From contig JAUTDX010007080.1 of assembly GCA_030844895.1 (NCBI GenBank), positions 718,814 to 782,813 of the forward strand: DNA of 64,000 nucleotides, in the 5' to 3' direction. This DNA comes from Ambrosia x helenae (taxonomy: Eukaryota > Streptophyta > Magnoliopsida > Asterales > Asteraceae). Within the stretch, counting starts at the first letter, position 1; every line of letters starts with the position of its first letter. The position numbers and the translations under genes were made by a program. The notes beneath the pieces are model-generated. The model worked only from the letters and a program-made list of their open reading frames with translations, was not told where the DNA came from and made no database searches. Positions 42,435 to 54,650 of the stretch are shown here, one piece after another.

Positions 42435-44056
42435 GAAATTGCTGGTAAGATGGTACTATTTTGTTTATGTTATTCCTGTTGGTACTGTATATGGGTGCAA
42501 GCACCCATGGATTTATTTTGTTTTTTGTACTTGAACTATTTACTTTTCCGCATTTTAATTTTCAGTAATGTTTGGTTTGTTTGAATAAGTGTGACGATGA
42601 ATGGGTGTATTTGATGAGTTTGTTTTGTCAAGAATGTTCATGTTGCAGGGAACTGGCGAGCACCGTTATCGGGGCTCATGCCGTCCATTTACCCGGGCGT
42701 TTCTTTGATACCAGGGGAGTATTATTCTCCTTTTTCCCACTATAGATAGCTAATTAATAAACGCTTTCTATTGTCACATTGGGGACAATGTGAAGTTCAA
42801 GTGTGGGGAGGGATTATAATCGTGTTTGTCCTCTTGTATATATATATATATATATAAATATATATGTTAAAAAAAAAACCTTTAAAAGTACATATATGTA
42901 TATATTCTCATATAAACATCAAGCCTAACTAAATTTTGATAAAGACAACTCGAGACGCGACAAACAGATGAGATACGAGCGTGTTATATTCGTACACTTG
43001 CACCCATTTCCCTCCGGTTACGTGAGCGTTTGAGCCTTAGAGTATATTATATTTCTTTGACATGCTTGCGAGTGAGCCGGATGTTTTGTGCAGTTTAGAA
43101 CTTGTCACTAGTATACTTGTTTAGACCAGATACGTGTGAGATTGTACGAACATGATTGAGGCAATTAGGATACCCTTTTGATTTAGCCTTTTCTTTTCGT
43201 TCTATCTGTTTCCCGCACCAATATATTATCCACTAGTTAACCATGTTGAACCTAATCCCGTGTTTTTTCTTATTTACCACACCATTTCACCACTAAACCA
43301 AATAACCTTTTTCTTTTAAACCTTTTGTGTTAAAACTCGGTTTAGGTTATTGTTCTACTAGTTTATATGTTGTAAATAGTTCGTGTTCGGGTTTATATGT
43401 TTAGAACCCGTTTGTCGATTATATAATCCGTTTCAGTTCATTATATATATCATAGATATTATATAAAAAAAAAAAAAAAAAAATTTTTAAAAAAAAAAAT
43501 TCCCTATATTAGTTAAGACAGTTATAAGTTGCTATTAATTTAAAATAAATCGCCTATATTCGCGTTTGTTTTGTACAGTTGTGTTGGTTGATATTATTTA
43601 GACATAAACCGCCGAGTTTTAGCCGATTTGTCACTTTAAATATCCATTCCGCACCCTTACCTTTGCCTAACATTACAACCCGTAAAAGACCTCTTGATTT
43701 GTGCTTTTTCACACGTTAGTTGGTGAAGACTAGATCTTTTGACAAGCTTATGATATTGCACGATTCATTGTCTTGGCAATGGAGCGATTTACACATACAC
43801 ATTACACGTATGTATCATAAATAAAACCGAGTGTGTGTGAACATTGTGAGTCGTGTACGGGTTAGCGTGCTTGTAAGATCGGAAGTGAGTCGTTGCTTTT
43901 TAGTTATCTTATCACCTGTTTATAAATCTTTGTTGGCTTGTCTATTATCGTCTGTACAGGCTATATTTTGCCTTTGTTGCCACTTGGCGAGTTTTTCGGT
44001 TATTTTCTGTTTAAGTGTTTGCTTGAGGACAAGCAAAGTTCAAGTGTGGGGAGGTT
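42435..44056 (+). other. Athila 3' untranslated region with two polypurine tracts
   Basis: The phrase AGTTCAAGTGTGGGGAGG occurs at 42794-42811 and again at 44037-44054, the latter just before the 3' LTR and therefore the priming PPT. The region also has (TA)n at 42838-42862 and A runs at 43464-43499. No ORF recognised. Confidence 0.75.
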
Positions 44057-45722
44057 TGATATACGTTAAATTACACATATAAAAGTCCCCGTTTAACTCC
44101 CTTTTTCATACGTTTTTGACCTCATACATAGGAATTGGTACTTATTTGGGTATCTTTACGATTTCAGGTCTTAAACGATGTCCCGGAAACACAAGGAAGG
44201 AAAAAACGAAGAGTTCGGCGCGAAAACGGGCCATCAGGCCCTTCGAGCGGCCGCTCCAAGCCTTCGCGCGGGCCGCGCGCCCCTCCCAGATATTTCTGGG
44301 GACCTTCCAGAAGGCCTACGTCACGTCTGCAGCAATTGGTCCACTTGTTGATAAAGCGAGCGGCCGCTCCAAGAGCCGCGCGGCCGCTCGAACCCTCTGC
44401 TCTGCTATAAAATCCCCATTTCAGCTCACTGATCATTATTGGATCTTGAGGGAAGCTTTTCTGGGCGATTTTTGGACGATCCAAGCTGCTGGAAAGCCGT
44501 TTAACAAGCTCGGAAGTCCATCCGTTCCATCCTTCATCATCCGATCCATCTCTTTAGCATTCTTATGGTTTGATCCTTGAAGCTTTTTATGATTCAAATC
44601 TGATTTTTGTATGCTATTTTGATGTTATTATAGTTATTCGTACGCCTACGGGCAAGAACAATAGTATTTAGTACGTAAAACAATCGTTTAGTATGTAATC
44701 ATGTTTTGTATAAATTTGGCGTTTTTCACGTATTAGATCTTGATGATCATAGCGCAACCTTGTTTCGTTGTTGATGGATTTGTAGCTGTATTTGAATGAC
44801 TTTAGCGATTGTCGAATGTGTTAGGCGGATACATGTTGAAAAACCGTCCGTTTAATCGTCCGGTAGTAGACTAGTTAACTTGTTAAATAGTTTATGCCAT
44901 GAAACTGTAACCGGGTATTGGTTTGGTTAAAGTCAGTCGAATAACGGTTAAAAATGCTTACCGGCACGTAAAAGGGTTTAAAAAGCCTAATGGTGCCGTT
45001 ACTAGTCTTTGACACGGTTAATGATCTTTGGTAGTTATTTTGGTAAAAATGGCGATCTTAGTAGATCTGGGGTCAAAGTTGGTAAAATGGAATAGGTTGT
45101 GAAATGCTCTACTTTATGCTAGTTTAGGTGGCTGTGTTGTGTATTCGGTATCGCTTCCCTAAATTAGTGAGGTTAGAATACTCTTAACGGATGACTAACT
45201 TATCTTTAGAAGATCTGCGTGAGATCATATCAGCTGCTCGCTAATGAACGACTTGAAGCGGTTAACGTGTGTATTCGTGTTAGCTTTCTGTATAGTTGTC
45301 ATGTTAGGATGCCCGAAAGGGACACTAACTGTCGGAAAATGGGAATGTTGATCACGCGCCTATATTACTTATTATATTTAGATAACATGCTAGGATTGGC
45401 AAAAATATAGTTTATATAGTTATATTTTCTATTTGGAGTCGTAGTTAAGTTATTTACATGTTTTAGAATTAATTTAGTTTTAAACAAAACTCAAACTTAT
45501 CTTTTCCTACTGGTAAATCGGGGACAGAGTTTTAGTACAATTGCTCCGCGCGCGTCCATGGATCGATACTTGGTTCTTATCTGTACTTACTACATATATG
45601 ACAGGGTACACTTGCCCTAGTGTGTGTGTTTTAATATGAAGGTCGAAACCATTTTTATAAATATTAAAGCAAAAACGTGTGTTAAAATCCATTGTAAAAT
45701 ATGTATAGTTACGCACACGTCA
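44057..45722 (+). repeat. 3' LTR of the Athila element
   Basis: Same length as the 5' LTR. Differences seen by eye include one extra G in the second palindrome (44265-44273) and a shortened spacing in the last pair. It ends CACGTCA and abuts Tekay gag sequence directly. Confidence 0.94.
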
Positions 45723-46750
45723 GTGGCTGCGGGAAATCATCCTACATACTCAGAGGTGGTCCGATCAGCTCACAGGATGACAAACTTAAAGGTGAACGAG
45801 GGTATCTTGCCTGCTAAGGGTTCAACTGTCAAGGCCCCAGAGAATAACAAGCGTAAGTGGGAAAACGAGGGGAAGGGATCTGGGCCAGCACAGCAGGGTA
45901 AGAGGTTTGATAATGGGGGTTCTTCTTCTACTGTAACAAACAGGTGGTTATGCGGGGAAACTGCCTAAATGCAACAAGTGTGGGCGTCATCATCAGGGGA
46001 ACTGCGACGGTAATCGTTGCCATCGCTGCCAGCGATTTGGGCATTTTGCTAAAGATTGTCGGGCTACACTACCATCGACCCAGGCCCCGACTACTAACTC
46101 AGCTCCTACTACTCAAGGAACTACGGGAAGACAAGGATGTTACAACTGTGGTGAGACCGGTCATTACAAGAAGGATTGCCCGAAACTGAAGCAGGGCGGA
46201 AACAACGGTAACGGGAACCACGGGGCGGTGGCAGGAATGCACGTGCCTTCGTCATTGGAGCCGCTGAGGCTAGACAGGATCCTGACACAGTTACCGGTAC
46301 GTTCGTTCTCAATAATCGCTCTGTTAGTGTTTTATTTGATTCTGGTGCCGACAAGAGTTTGTATCCATGGAAGTTAGTCGACTGCTAGATGTAGTACCCG
46401 TACCATTAGAAGCTAAGTATATTATTGAGTTGGCTGACGGTAAAAAGATTGAAGCTACTTGTATCCTTCGGGAGTGTCAACTAGAGTTGTCGGGTTTGTC
46501 GTTTCCCATCGACCTTATGCCGGTACCTTTGGGTAGTTTTGACGTGGTGGTAGGCATGGATTGGTTGTCTTTGTATCGCGCGGAGATTGTCTGTTACGAA
46601 AAGATTATTCGGATCCCTCTCCTGATGGAGAATTCCTTTCTGTGTACGGTATCAAGGGTGGTGTTCCGCTGAATATCATCTCTGGCATGAAAGCCCTTAA
46701 GTGTCTTCGGAAGGGTTACTCGGCCGTTTTGGCACTCTTATCTGTTTCCT
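45723..46750 (+). pseudogene. gag-pro: Tekay Gag C-terminus and protease
   Basis: The Gag tail includes three CCHC-type knuckles (CNKCGRHHQGNC, CHRCQRFGHFAKDC, CYNCGETGHYKKDC; 45975-46180), which bind genomic RNA. A frame change occurs near 45955. Protease follows with VLFDSGADKS (DSGA at 46336) and a flap region to about 46600. Further frame changes lie near 46360 and 46580. Confidence 0.85.
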
Positions 46751-48165
46751 CAAGCGATGAGAAGAAGATCGACGATATTCCTGTTGTACGCGAGTTTCCT
46801 GATGTATTTCCTGATGATTTATCTGGTCTTCCTCCCCATCGTCAGGTTGAGTTCGGTATTGATCTCGTACCAGGGGCTGCTCCTATTGCTCGGGCCCCCT
46901 ACCGTCTTGCACCTCCCGAGATGCAGGAATTGTCTAGTCAGTTACAGGAACTCTTGGACAAGGGTTTCATCAGACCAAGTTCTTCCCTCTTGGGAGCCCC
47001 GATTCTATTCGTCAAGAAGAAGGATGGAAGTTTCCCGATTGTGTGTGGATTACAGAGAACTGAACAAATTGACCGTCAAGAACCGTTATCCTCTTCCACG
47101 TATTGATGATCTATTCGACCAACTCCAGGGTTCTAGCTATTACTCTAAGATTGATTTGAGGTCCGGTTATCACCAGTTGCGCGTAAGGGAAGCTGACGTT
47201 GCAAAGACTGCCTTTCGTACACGTTATGGCCATTTCGAATTCTTGGTCATGCCTTTCGGTCTCACAAATGCACCGGCGGTTTTCATGGATTTGATGAACC
47301 GCGTTTGCAAACCGTATCTGGACAAATTCGTCATTGTGTTTATTGATTACATCCTGATTTACTCCAAGAACAAGACTGAACACGAGGAACACCTGCGTTT
47401 GGTTTTGGAACTCTTGCGACGGGAACAACTTTACGCCAAGTTTTCAAAGTGTGACTTTTGGTTACGCGAAGTTCAGTTCCTAGGACATGTGGTTAATGAA
47501 CTAGGAATTCATGTCGATCCAGCTAAGATCGAAGCGATCAAGGACTGGGGAGCACCAAAGACGCCAACTGAGGTGCGGCAATTCCTAGGCCTTGCGGGCT
47601 ACTATCGTCGTTTCATTCAGGGGTTCTCGAAGATCGCTCAACCCCTCACCACTCTTACTCAGAAGGATAGAAAATTCGACTGGGGTGAACCACAAGAGTC
47701 GACATTTCAAGAACTAAAGTCTAAACTTTGTTCTGCTCCTATTTTGTCCTTGCCTGAAGGCCCTGATGATTTCGTTGTTTACTGTGATGCTTCTATTCAT
47801 GGTCTCGGTTGCGTATTGATGCAACGCGAGAAAGTGATTGCGTATGCTTCTCGTCAACTCAAGGTGCACGAGAAGAACTACACCACCCATGACTTGGAGT
47901 TGGGTGCAGTGGTTTTCGCGTTGAAAATTTGGAGACATTACTTGTACGTACCAAATGCACCATCTACACCGATCACAAGAGTCTTCAGCATATTTTCGAC
48001 CAACAACATTTGAACATACGACAGCGACGTTGGATTGAACTTCTGAATGACTATGATTGTGCCATTAAGTACCATCCTGGCAAGGCGAATGTGGTAGCAG
48101 ACGCCTTGAGCAGAACGCATATGGGTTCCTTTATTCGGGGGACTTCGGGAGCTTGTCTTAGATGA
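46750..48165 (+). pseudogene. pol: Tekay reverse transcriptase-RNase H
   Basis: RT includes YRELNKLTVKNRYPLPRIDD, SGYHQLRVREADVAKTAF, FEFLVMPFGLTNAPA and then FIDYILIYSKN. The second Asp of the catalytic FIDD is Tyr (47348-47350), which should abolish polymerase activity. The connection has VQFLGHVVNELGIHVDP and LGLAGYYRRFIQGFSKIA. RNase H (VVYCDASIHGLGCVLMQ, TTHDLELGAVVFALK, IYTDHKSLQHIF) is split by a one-base change near 47945. A frameshift also occurs near 47037. The RNase H end runs directly into integrase with a probable deletion near 48120. Confidence 0.88.
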
Positions 48166-49461
48166 GGCTCATAAGTCCCGGTATTCTATTCATCCTGGTT
48201 CGGATAAGATGTACCAAGATCTGAAGGTGCTTTACTGGTGGCCAAACATGAGGTCGGATATAGCCTCATACGTGAGCAAATGCTTGACCTGTGCTAAGGT
48301 CAAGGTAGAATACCAGAAACCGTCGGGTCTCTTGCAACAACCTGAAATTCCGGAGTGGAAATGGGAACGGATTACAATGGATTTTGTCACGCAACTGCCT
48401 AAGTCACCGAGCGGGAATGACAAGATATGGGTGATTGTGGATCGGTTGACGAAATCACCCATTTTCTCGCTATCAAAGAGACTGACACCATGGATCGTTT
48501 GGCTCGTCTTTATCTAAAGGAAATTGTTTCTAAGCACGGGGTGCCGGTTTCTATTATCTCGGATCGTGATTCCCACTTTACTTCTCATTTCTGGAAGTCG
48601 TTGCACAAGGCTTTGGGTACCCAACTAGACATGAGTACAGCTTACCATCCACAGACTGACGGTCAGAGTGAGCGCACGATTCAAACTTTAGAAGACATGC
48701 TGCTGCGGGCATGTGTGATCGATTTTGGCAAAGATTGGGAAGCTCATTTACCGTTAGTAGAATTCTCGTACAACAACAGTTATCACACGAGTATCAAGGC
48801 AGCTCCGTTCGAGGCACTGTACGGGCGGAAATGCCGTTCTCCTCTTTGTTGGGCTGAGGTGGGTGAGAGTCAACTCACTGGACCTGAACTAGTGTACGAA
48901 ACTTCGGAAAAGATCGTACAGATTCGTAACCGGTTGGCAGCGGCACGGGATCGGCAAAAGAGTTATGCCGATCAACGTCGCAAACCATTGGAATTCCAAG
49001 TTGATGACAAGGTACTTCTGAAAGTCTCACCGTGGAAGGGCGTCATACGCTTTGGGAAGCGTGGCAAACTCAACCCTCGGTATGTCGGTCCATTTACGAT
49101 CCTGGAACGGATTGGACCGGTGGCATATCGTCTTGATTTACCGACGGAGCTCGGTAACGTACATAACGTCTTCCATGTGTCAAACCTGAAGAAGTGCCTG
49201 GCTGACGAGTCTCTCATCGTTCCACTGGAAGAGATCAAGGTTGATGATCGTCTTCGGATTGTGGAAGAACCTGTGGAGATACTGGATTACAAGATTCGTA
49301 GCCTACGTCATAGCAAGATTCGCATTGTGAAGGTTCGCTGGAACTCGAACCGGGGACCAGAGTACACTTGGGAACGGGAGGATCAGATGAAGTCTAAGTA
49401 TCCTCATCTCTTTCCTAAGGAAGCGTTCGAATCAAGATACGTCTCCACTGCTGCTGAATGA
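48166..49461 (+). pseudogene. pol: Tekay integrase with chromodomain
   Basis: Zinc-finger remnant HPGSDKMYQDLKVLYWWPNM ... CLTC, then core MDFVTQLPKSPSG (first Asp), ISDRDSHFTS (second Asp) and QTDGQSERTIQ (Glu). A small frameshift lies near 48450. From 48453 the frame is open to the stop at 49459. The C-terminus carries GPF-type DNA binding (NPRYVGPFTILERIGPVAYR) and a chromodomain (EILDYKIRSLRHSKIRIVKV, then RWNSNRGPEYTWERE), which guides chromoviruses to particular chromatin. Confidence 0.9.
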
Positions 49462-49611
49462 ATCTCGGGGCGAGATTCCTTTTAACGTGGGGATGATGTG
49501 ACAACTCGGGTAAATCTCTCTTTTGGTTTCTATCTTTTATTTGTTTCTTTCGTCATTCCTTTTGGTACTTGTGCAATTTTCGGGACGAAAATTCTTTTAA
49601 CGTGGGGATGA
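49462..49611 (+). other. Duplicated PPT and LTR-start motif
   Basis: TTTTAACGTGGGGATGATGTGACA occurs at two places in short form: PPT plus TGTGACAACTCGGG at 49481-49510 and PPT plus TGTGACACCCGGC at 49595-49624. The second is taken as the true LTR start. Confidence 0.65.
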
Positions 49612-52290
49612 TGTGACACCCGGCAAATTCTGGTTAACAACGTTGTCTAGATGAAAGTCTACCTTAGCGAGTCACGCGTATATTATACTTAACTGGGTTA
49701 GTTAAGTCGTGTTATGGTTCGGGAACTATCGGTTTAGTATAGAAGATCATTGGATGTTGGTCTAGAGGTTCATTAGATGTCAATCCTTAACCAAGTGTAC
49801 AAATGGTGACGATTCGTAGAATCGTCAGGTCATACGGAACATACAAGTCTCGAGTCCCGGGAATTGGTGAACGAGGGTGAATATGTTTGTTTGCAAGTGT
49901 TATGTGTTTACAATCATTATGTGACTTGTCGGTATGTGAAAATGTGTTAACGTATGTTAAAACGGGGTTTAACGCGCAAAATACAAGGAACCAGCCCCTA
50001 TAGGCGATTAGGGGTGGCTAATCGCCTATAGGGAGGGCGATTGGGCAATCTTATGGGCGATTGGGGGCTAATCGCATGCCCTAGGGGGCGATTAGGCCCC
50101 AAATGCATGAACATCATGCGATTAGGGTCCCTAATCGCGTGTACAGGCTGCACAATCGCGTGTTACGTGCTGGACGACTAAAAACGACTATAAATACAAT
50201 GCTTGACCTCCTAAACTTCACAACATCAACCCTAGTCGTCCCATAACCCGCCCCAACACACACATAACCTCTGGAACGTGATTTTTGATCAAAACACAAG
50301 GTTTCAAGCTTATTTCATCAATCTTTCCCAAATCTAAGGTGTGGTTTCCATCCATGCAATCTTTATTAACGTTTTTATTAAATCCCTAATGGTCCAGACC
50401 TGTTCTAAAACAAATAAGCTTTCTGAAAATCGTTAATAAGTGTTGTTAATTGGATTCTATCTATCATACATGTGTTATGTGTGTTTTATGATTAAAAGCT
50501 AGGGTTTTTATGATTCAAGGAGATGATTAACATGTTATTAGGGTAGTTTCAGATTAATAATAATATCATGATGATGAGATCTGAGTTATTGTTAATTAGG
50601 GTTACGGTTTTGCATGCTAATGTGATGTTTCATGTTATGTGTATTATCTTTAAGATACATGATTGCATTCAGGGCTGATAGATCGAGGTTAAACGAAGGA
50701 TTTTGGTGGATATATGTTTGATATAGTTGTTTGGATGATATTTGATGTTTACACACGTTCTGGGATTGATTTGGAGTGTTAAACGCGCGAAAAACCGGAA
50801 CAGCCATGTTGCAGGCGAGTAGCAATCCTAATTGCCTATACTATAGGCGATTAGGAGGCTAATCGCCTACAGTATAGGCGAGTAGGGGCTAATTGCTAGT
50901 GAACAGCATGTCTTATGAGCTAATTGCTAACAGATGCATGTCTTATGACCTAATTGCTAATAGATGCATGTCTTATGACCTAATTGCTAGTGAAATACAT
51001 GTCTTATAGCCCTAATCGCCTATAAGGTCAAGATTTACATGTCTTATGACCCTAAATGCCTATATTACATGCAATTAGCCTTCCTAAATGCCAGTTGACC
51101 AACCTAAATGCTAGTTGACTTTTCCTAATCGCGTATACTGCTGCTGTAAGTGTAAATTAGCATTCCGAGACCCGATTTGACATCTAGGAACATGCTAGGA
51201 ACCCCGTAACATATCTAATAACTTGGTAACATATGTTTGGATGTAATTATGTGATACGTGAACTACGTGCTATAACTTGTTGGACGTTAACGTATGTTAA
51301 GTGTGATTGCATGATTGTTTGTTTGGGAGCGTAAACATAAACACGGGGAGTCTCGGGTCACCAATGGGATGTCGAGTCTTGTACTTTGGGTCAGTTAAAC
51401 AGTCACGGTGTTTTCAAACGAACTTGGTTATGGTCTGGACATCTAGGGACTAACTAACCCGCGGGTTATTAGTCTAAGTACTTGTAACTGTCATATGTTA
51501 GGTCGCCGCTTTACGGGACTAGCATAGCTGCTGAGTTTATTATTCGTGTTACGGAGTAACGCAACTTAAGGTGAGTTTACGGCCCCTCTTTTAACTGGTT
51601 TCACTTTTCGGGGGAGAAAACATGTGTTAAAACTTATGTTTGGTAACTACTGTCATACTATGGGTTTCTATTGTTTACTATACGATCTTTGGAAGTCCCG
51701 GGGGGAACCATGAATGTGCGGGTTTGCACAACGGGGAAATGTGAATAGCGCTATTGGGAGTGACCAACCCCGCTCGTCGACTTTGGAGGGTCGGCGGGTG
51801 CATATTGTCTCAAACAGGAACAACAGGTTACTACATCGGGCACGACATTTGGTTTGCGAGTTAGTAATGGTTTTCCAATCGTGATAGTAACAAAACATGC
51901 GCCTAGCTAGCGTACTTTGGTTTTCGATTTGTTATAGTATGGACAGGTTGAACTTGGTACTTGGATTACAAAACCTGTAAACTCACCAGCATTTTTGGTG
52001 CTGACGTAAACTTTTACATGTTTTCTCAGGTCGCTAAGGTAGCACAATGGAACTAGGGCGCACGCGTCTGCACGGCGTCTAGTTAGGATTGCATGGTTTT
52101 CAAACGTTGAACACTTGGTTTATTTTGGATTATGTTTTAAAAAGCTTCCGCTGTGATTGGGGATTTTAAACATTGTTTTTGAAATTGCATTATGTTCAAT
52201 TAGACTTGTTTATTGTGATTGTTGGTTTGGATCCTGGTTTGTCATGCGCCTCGCGGTAAAACTCCGCAAGTGGATTTTGAGGGTGTGACA
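49612..52290 (+). repeat. 3' LTR of the Tekay element
   Basis: Starts TGTGACACCC and ends GGGTGTGACA, about 2679 bp. TATAAATA is at 50190-50197. The U3 part before it and a region downstream (50825-51130) hold many GCGATTAG/CTAATCGC motifs; four diverged ~33-bp units with ATGCATGTCTTATGAC lie at 50890-51010. Confidence 0.82.
49999..50162. promoter_or_regulatory. GCGATTAG inverted-repeat array upstream of TATA
   Basis: Contains a perfect 15-bp inverted repeat CCTATAGGCGATTAG/CTAATCGCCTATAGG (about 50004-50039) and a perfect palindrome with arms GCGATTAGGG/CCCTAATCGC (50118-50138), with several single motifs between. It ends about 28 bp before the TATA box. Confidence 0.75.
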
Positions 52291-53605
52291 GTAACTTCAA
52301 AAGATCACAGAATAAAAGCCTTCAAAATCAGGTAATTGATCTTTAATATTTTGTTGACTTCGGTGGTGGGTTTAAACAGTTTGTGTTACCCACACAGGTG
52401 CCTTGTGTAGTTTTTGAACATATTGCAAATAATTATTACAATAGTAATGTGATTTTTTTGTAATAAAACTAAGATGTTGTATGCATCAAAGTACTTGTTG
52501 GGTGCGTAGGTGACTTTCAACCCATTTAACTTGTTTCCCTTTTATCTAAATTTTGGTTTGACCCACTTTTTTGAAGATCAAGCATAACCCATATCAACTC
52601 ACAAATAAGTAATGGTTCACTATACTAAATTCTTACTACTTTATAGTTAATACTAGTGACCAGATGCTTGTTATCCACTTTTCTTCAATTATCAAAATTG
52701 TGATAGTTCTTTACAAGTTGATCAATAATAACTCTTCATGGGTTAATGACTGGTATTTGGTATTTGCCTTTCCTTATTAATAGTCAGTATAACCTATTTT
52801 ACTCAGTTATGTTGTCTTCTGTGTTATTGGAACTTTAGCATGTTTTCAAATTTTAGTATACATATATAAATCAAAAGAATTGCTCACATGGCTTTGTTAT
52901 TAAGTTACTACAAATGGTTTCTATGCTATTTAGTATATTATAGCTTAATATATGCATCAATTCTTTTTCTAGTTACATATATTTTGCATTACTGACGCGT
53001 GAACTTATGGTTGATGATGGTTGAGTTGATGACATGTGAACCATGGGAGGAACAAAGATAACAAGATTCATGGATTTCTTAGAGCTAATTTCTTTTATTG
53101 TAAAATTCCTACCTTAAAGAATGTTTTGACTTCTCTTGTAAACATTTGGAATATGTTTTGTATTGATCTTACAATTGAAGTTATGATATTATAATTTCTA
53201 TATTTTATTGTTATATTTTTTATTTTATATGGTGATTAAATAATGATTCCGGTATGTATACTTAACTAGAAATAATTGTGACGAACAATTTGTGGTACAA
53301 AAGTATTTTTTATAGTGTCAAAAACTAAAGTGCCACTAAATGTAGAATGGATATGTAACTAGGAGTAGCTTTTACCAACACAAAGTTGTGTCACTAAAAG
53401 CCTAAAACTTAAATGGGAAAAGTGCCACTAAAAGCCCAAAACTTTGTGCGGCACATAGGAAAAGTGCCACTAAAAGGCTTTAGTGTCACCGCTTCTAGTG
53501 ACACTTTTTTTGTGTGCCACCCATTCCCAAAATGGCCTTTAGTGACACTTTTTGGATTTTTGGTGGCACTTTTTGTATGCCACTAAATGGCAATTTTTTG
53601 TAGTG
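52291..53605 (-). mobile_element. CACTA element 2, right end and inner remnant
   Basis: The right terminus ends TTTTTTGTAGTG at 53605, and 53280-53600 carries many GTGCCACTAAAAG / CTTTTAGTGACAC motifs. It is close to the inverse complement of the left end of CACTA-3 at 57013, so this is the same family in opposite orientation. No left end was found; the Tekay/Athila block lies on that side. No coding sequence recognised in 52291-53270. Confidence 0.7.
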
Positions 53606-54235
53606 ATACTTCTGCAAATTATTCTAAGTATAGAACTACTGAAGAAAGAAGACAAAAGTACTGAAGAAGGATTCAACAAGTACTGAAGAAGATAGATCAG
53701 AAGTTCTGTAGTCAAACCAGACAAGTCCACTGAAGAACTACTGAAGACAAACTACTCATCAGTAGTTTGTCATTCATCAGCACTTGTAATAGAATCTTTC
53801 CACCGCCCTTATGTTTCAGTAGTTTAATTGTTTATTATTAATTACTTTATCTTTATGTACAAGTTCCAAAACTGCAACTTGTTGCAGACTTGCTTTTGAT
53901 CAAGGTTCATGCATTTGTAAGTCTATAAATAGATGGGTTCATCCCTCTGTTTTAGACATTGATTTTAATTGAAAACTGAAATCCTTCAAAGCTTATTATT
54001 ATTTTTATTTCCATTTCATTAACTGAGAATCTATCTGAGTATTTAATTATCATTCACATTCAATACTTAGATTCTCATTAACTTGTCTTTAGTTTGCAAA
54101 CATCCAGGGGGAGTAATAACTCCTGTTGATAGTGAAACTTTATATACTTATTCCGCTATGCAAATCTGATTGAACTTGCTAAACAAATAAGTGTTCACTA
54201 GCAAGTAAACTGTCAAAGAGCATACTGATCCAACA
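53606..54235 (+). repeat. Ty1/copia 5' LTR (partial)
   Basis: Ends CCAACA directly before the primer site. Contains TATAAATA (53926-53933) and ACTACTGAAGAA-type repeats at 53635-53760. Its left boundary is lost in the CACTA-2 junction. Confidence 0.7.
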
Positions 54236-54237
54236 AT

Positions 54238-54249
54238 TGGTATCAGAGC
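54238..54249 (+). promoter_or_regulatory. Primer binding site, tRNA-iMet type
   Basis: TGGTATCAGAGC two bases after the copia LTR. Confidence 0.85.
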
Positions 54250-54390
54250 ACTGGTTTATCTGATCACATATCAATCTAACACATTGAGAATCAGACACAG
54301 GCTCTTATTGATATTCAATAAAGGATTAAAAGTTCACTTTTTCAACATCCATCACTTTAAGAGATATTTGACAAATCAATACTCTTTAAA

Positions 54391-54650
54391 ATGGATCCAC
54401 ATAATACTGGTTCTGCCAATAAACCTGCTATGCTTGTTCGTTCTGAATATAACATATAGCAAAAAAGGATGGCTCATACTTTGTCTTAGACCAACACCGG
54501 TTGTTGGAGATCTGTGAAATATGGTCCTCACAAGCCAGTAAACATTAATCTTGAAACTAAAGTTGAAAAACCAAAGGACCCAAAAGACTATACAGTAGAT
54601 GATTTCCTAAAACTTGAGCTTGATGCTAGAGCTTTCTCTATGTTGGCAAT
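54391..54650 (+). pseudogene. gag: Copia Gag N-terminal fragment
   Basis: From the ATG at 54391 the frame reads MDPHNTGSANKPAMLVRSEY, the usual opening of Gag in Sirevirus/Tork-like copia elements, then meets a TAG at 54454. After further stops a segment reads KPKDPKDYTVDDFLKLELDA. The sequence is cut at 54650 by insertion of the next LTR. It would have built the capsid; it is now dead. Confidence 0.7.

Larger units (their letters stand above)
31731..45722 (+). mobile_element. Athila-type Ty3/gypsy retrotransposon
   Basis: Two LTRs of identical length (1666 bp; 31731-33396 and 44057-45722) enclose a tRNA-Asp-type primer site, gag-protease-RT-RNaseH-integrase, a long spacer and a third ORF of the ATHILA ORF-1 type. 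By eye the LTRs differ at about twelve positions, so the element is young. The pol region is split by small indels in homopolymers. There is no target duplication: ATTAA on the left, GTGGC on the right, where the DNA continues as the gag of another retroelement. Confidence 0.93.
45723..52290 (+). mobile_element. Tekay-type chromovirus, 5'-truncated
   Basis: Part of Gag, then protease, RT, RNase H, integrase with chromodomain and a 3' LTR of about 2.68 kb. The 5' LTR, primer site and N-terminal Gag are missing; they are replaced by the Athila element at 45722. Several frameshifts break pol. The five bases after the LTR are GTAAC. Confidence 0.9.
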
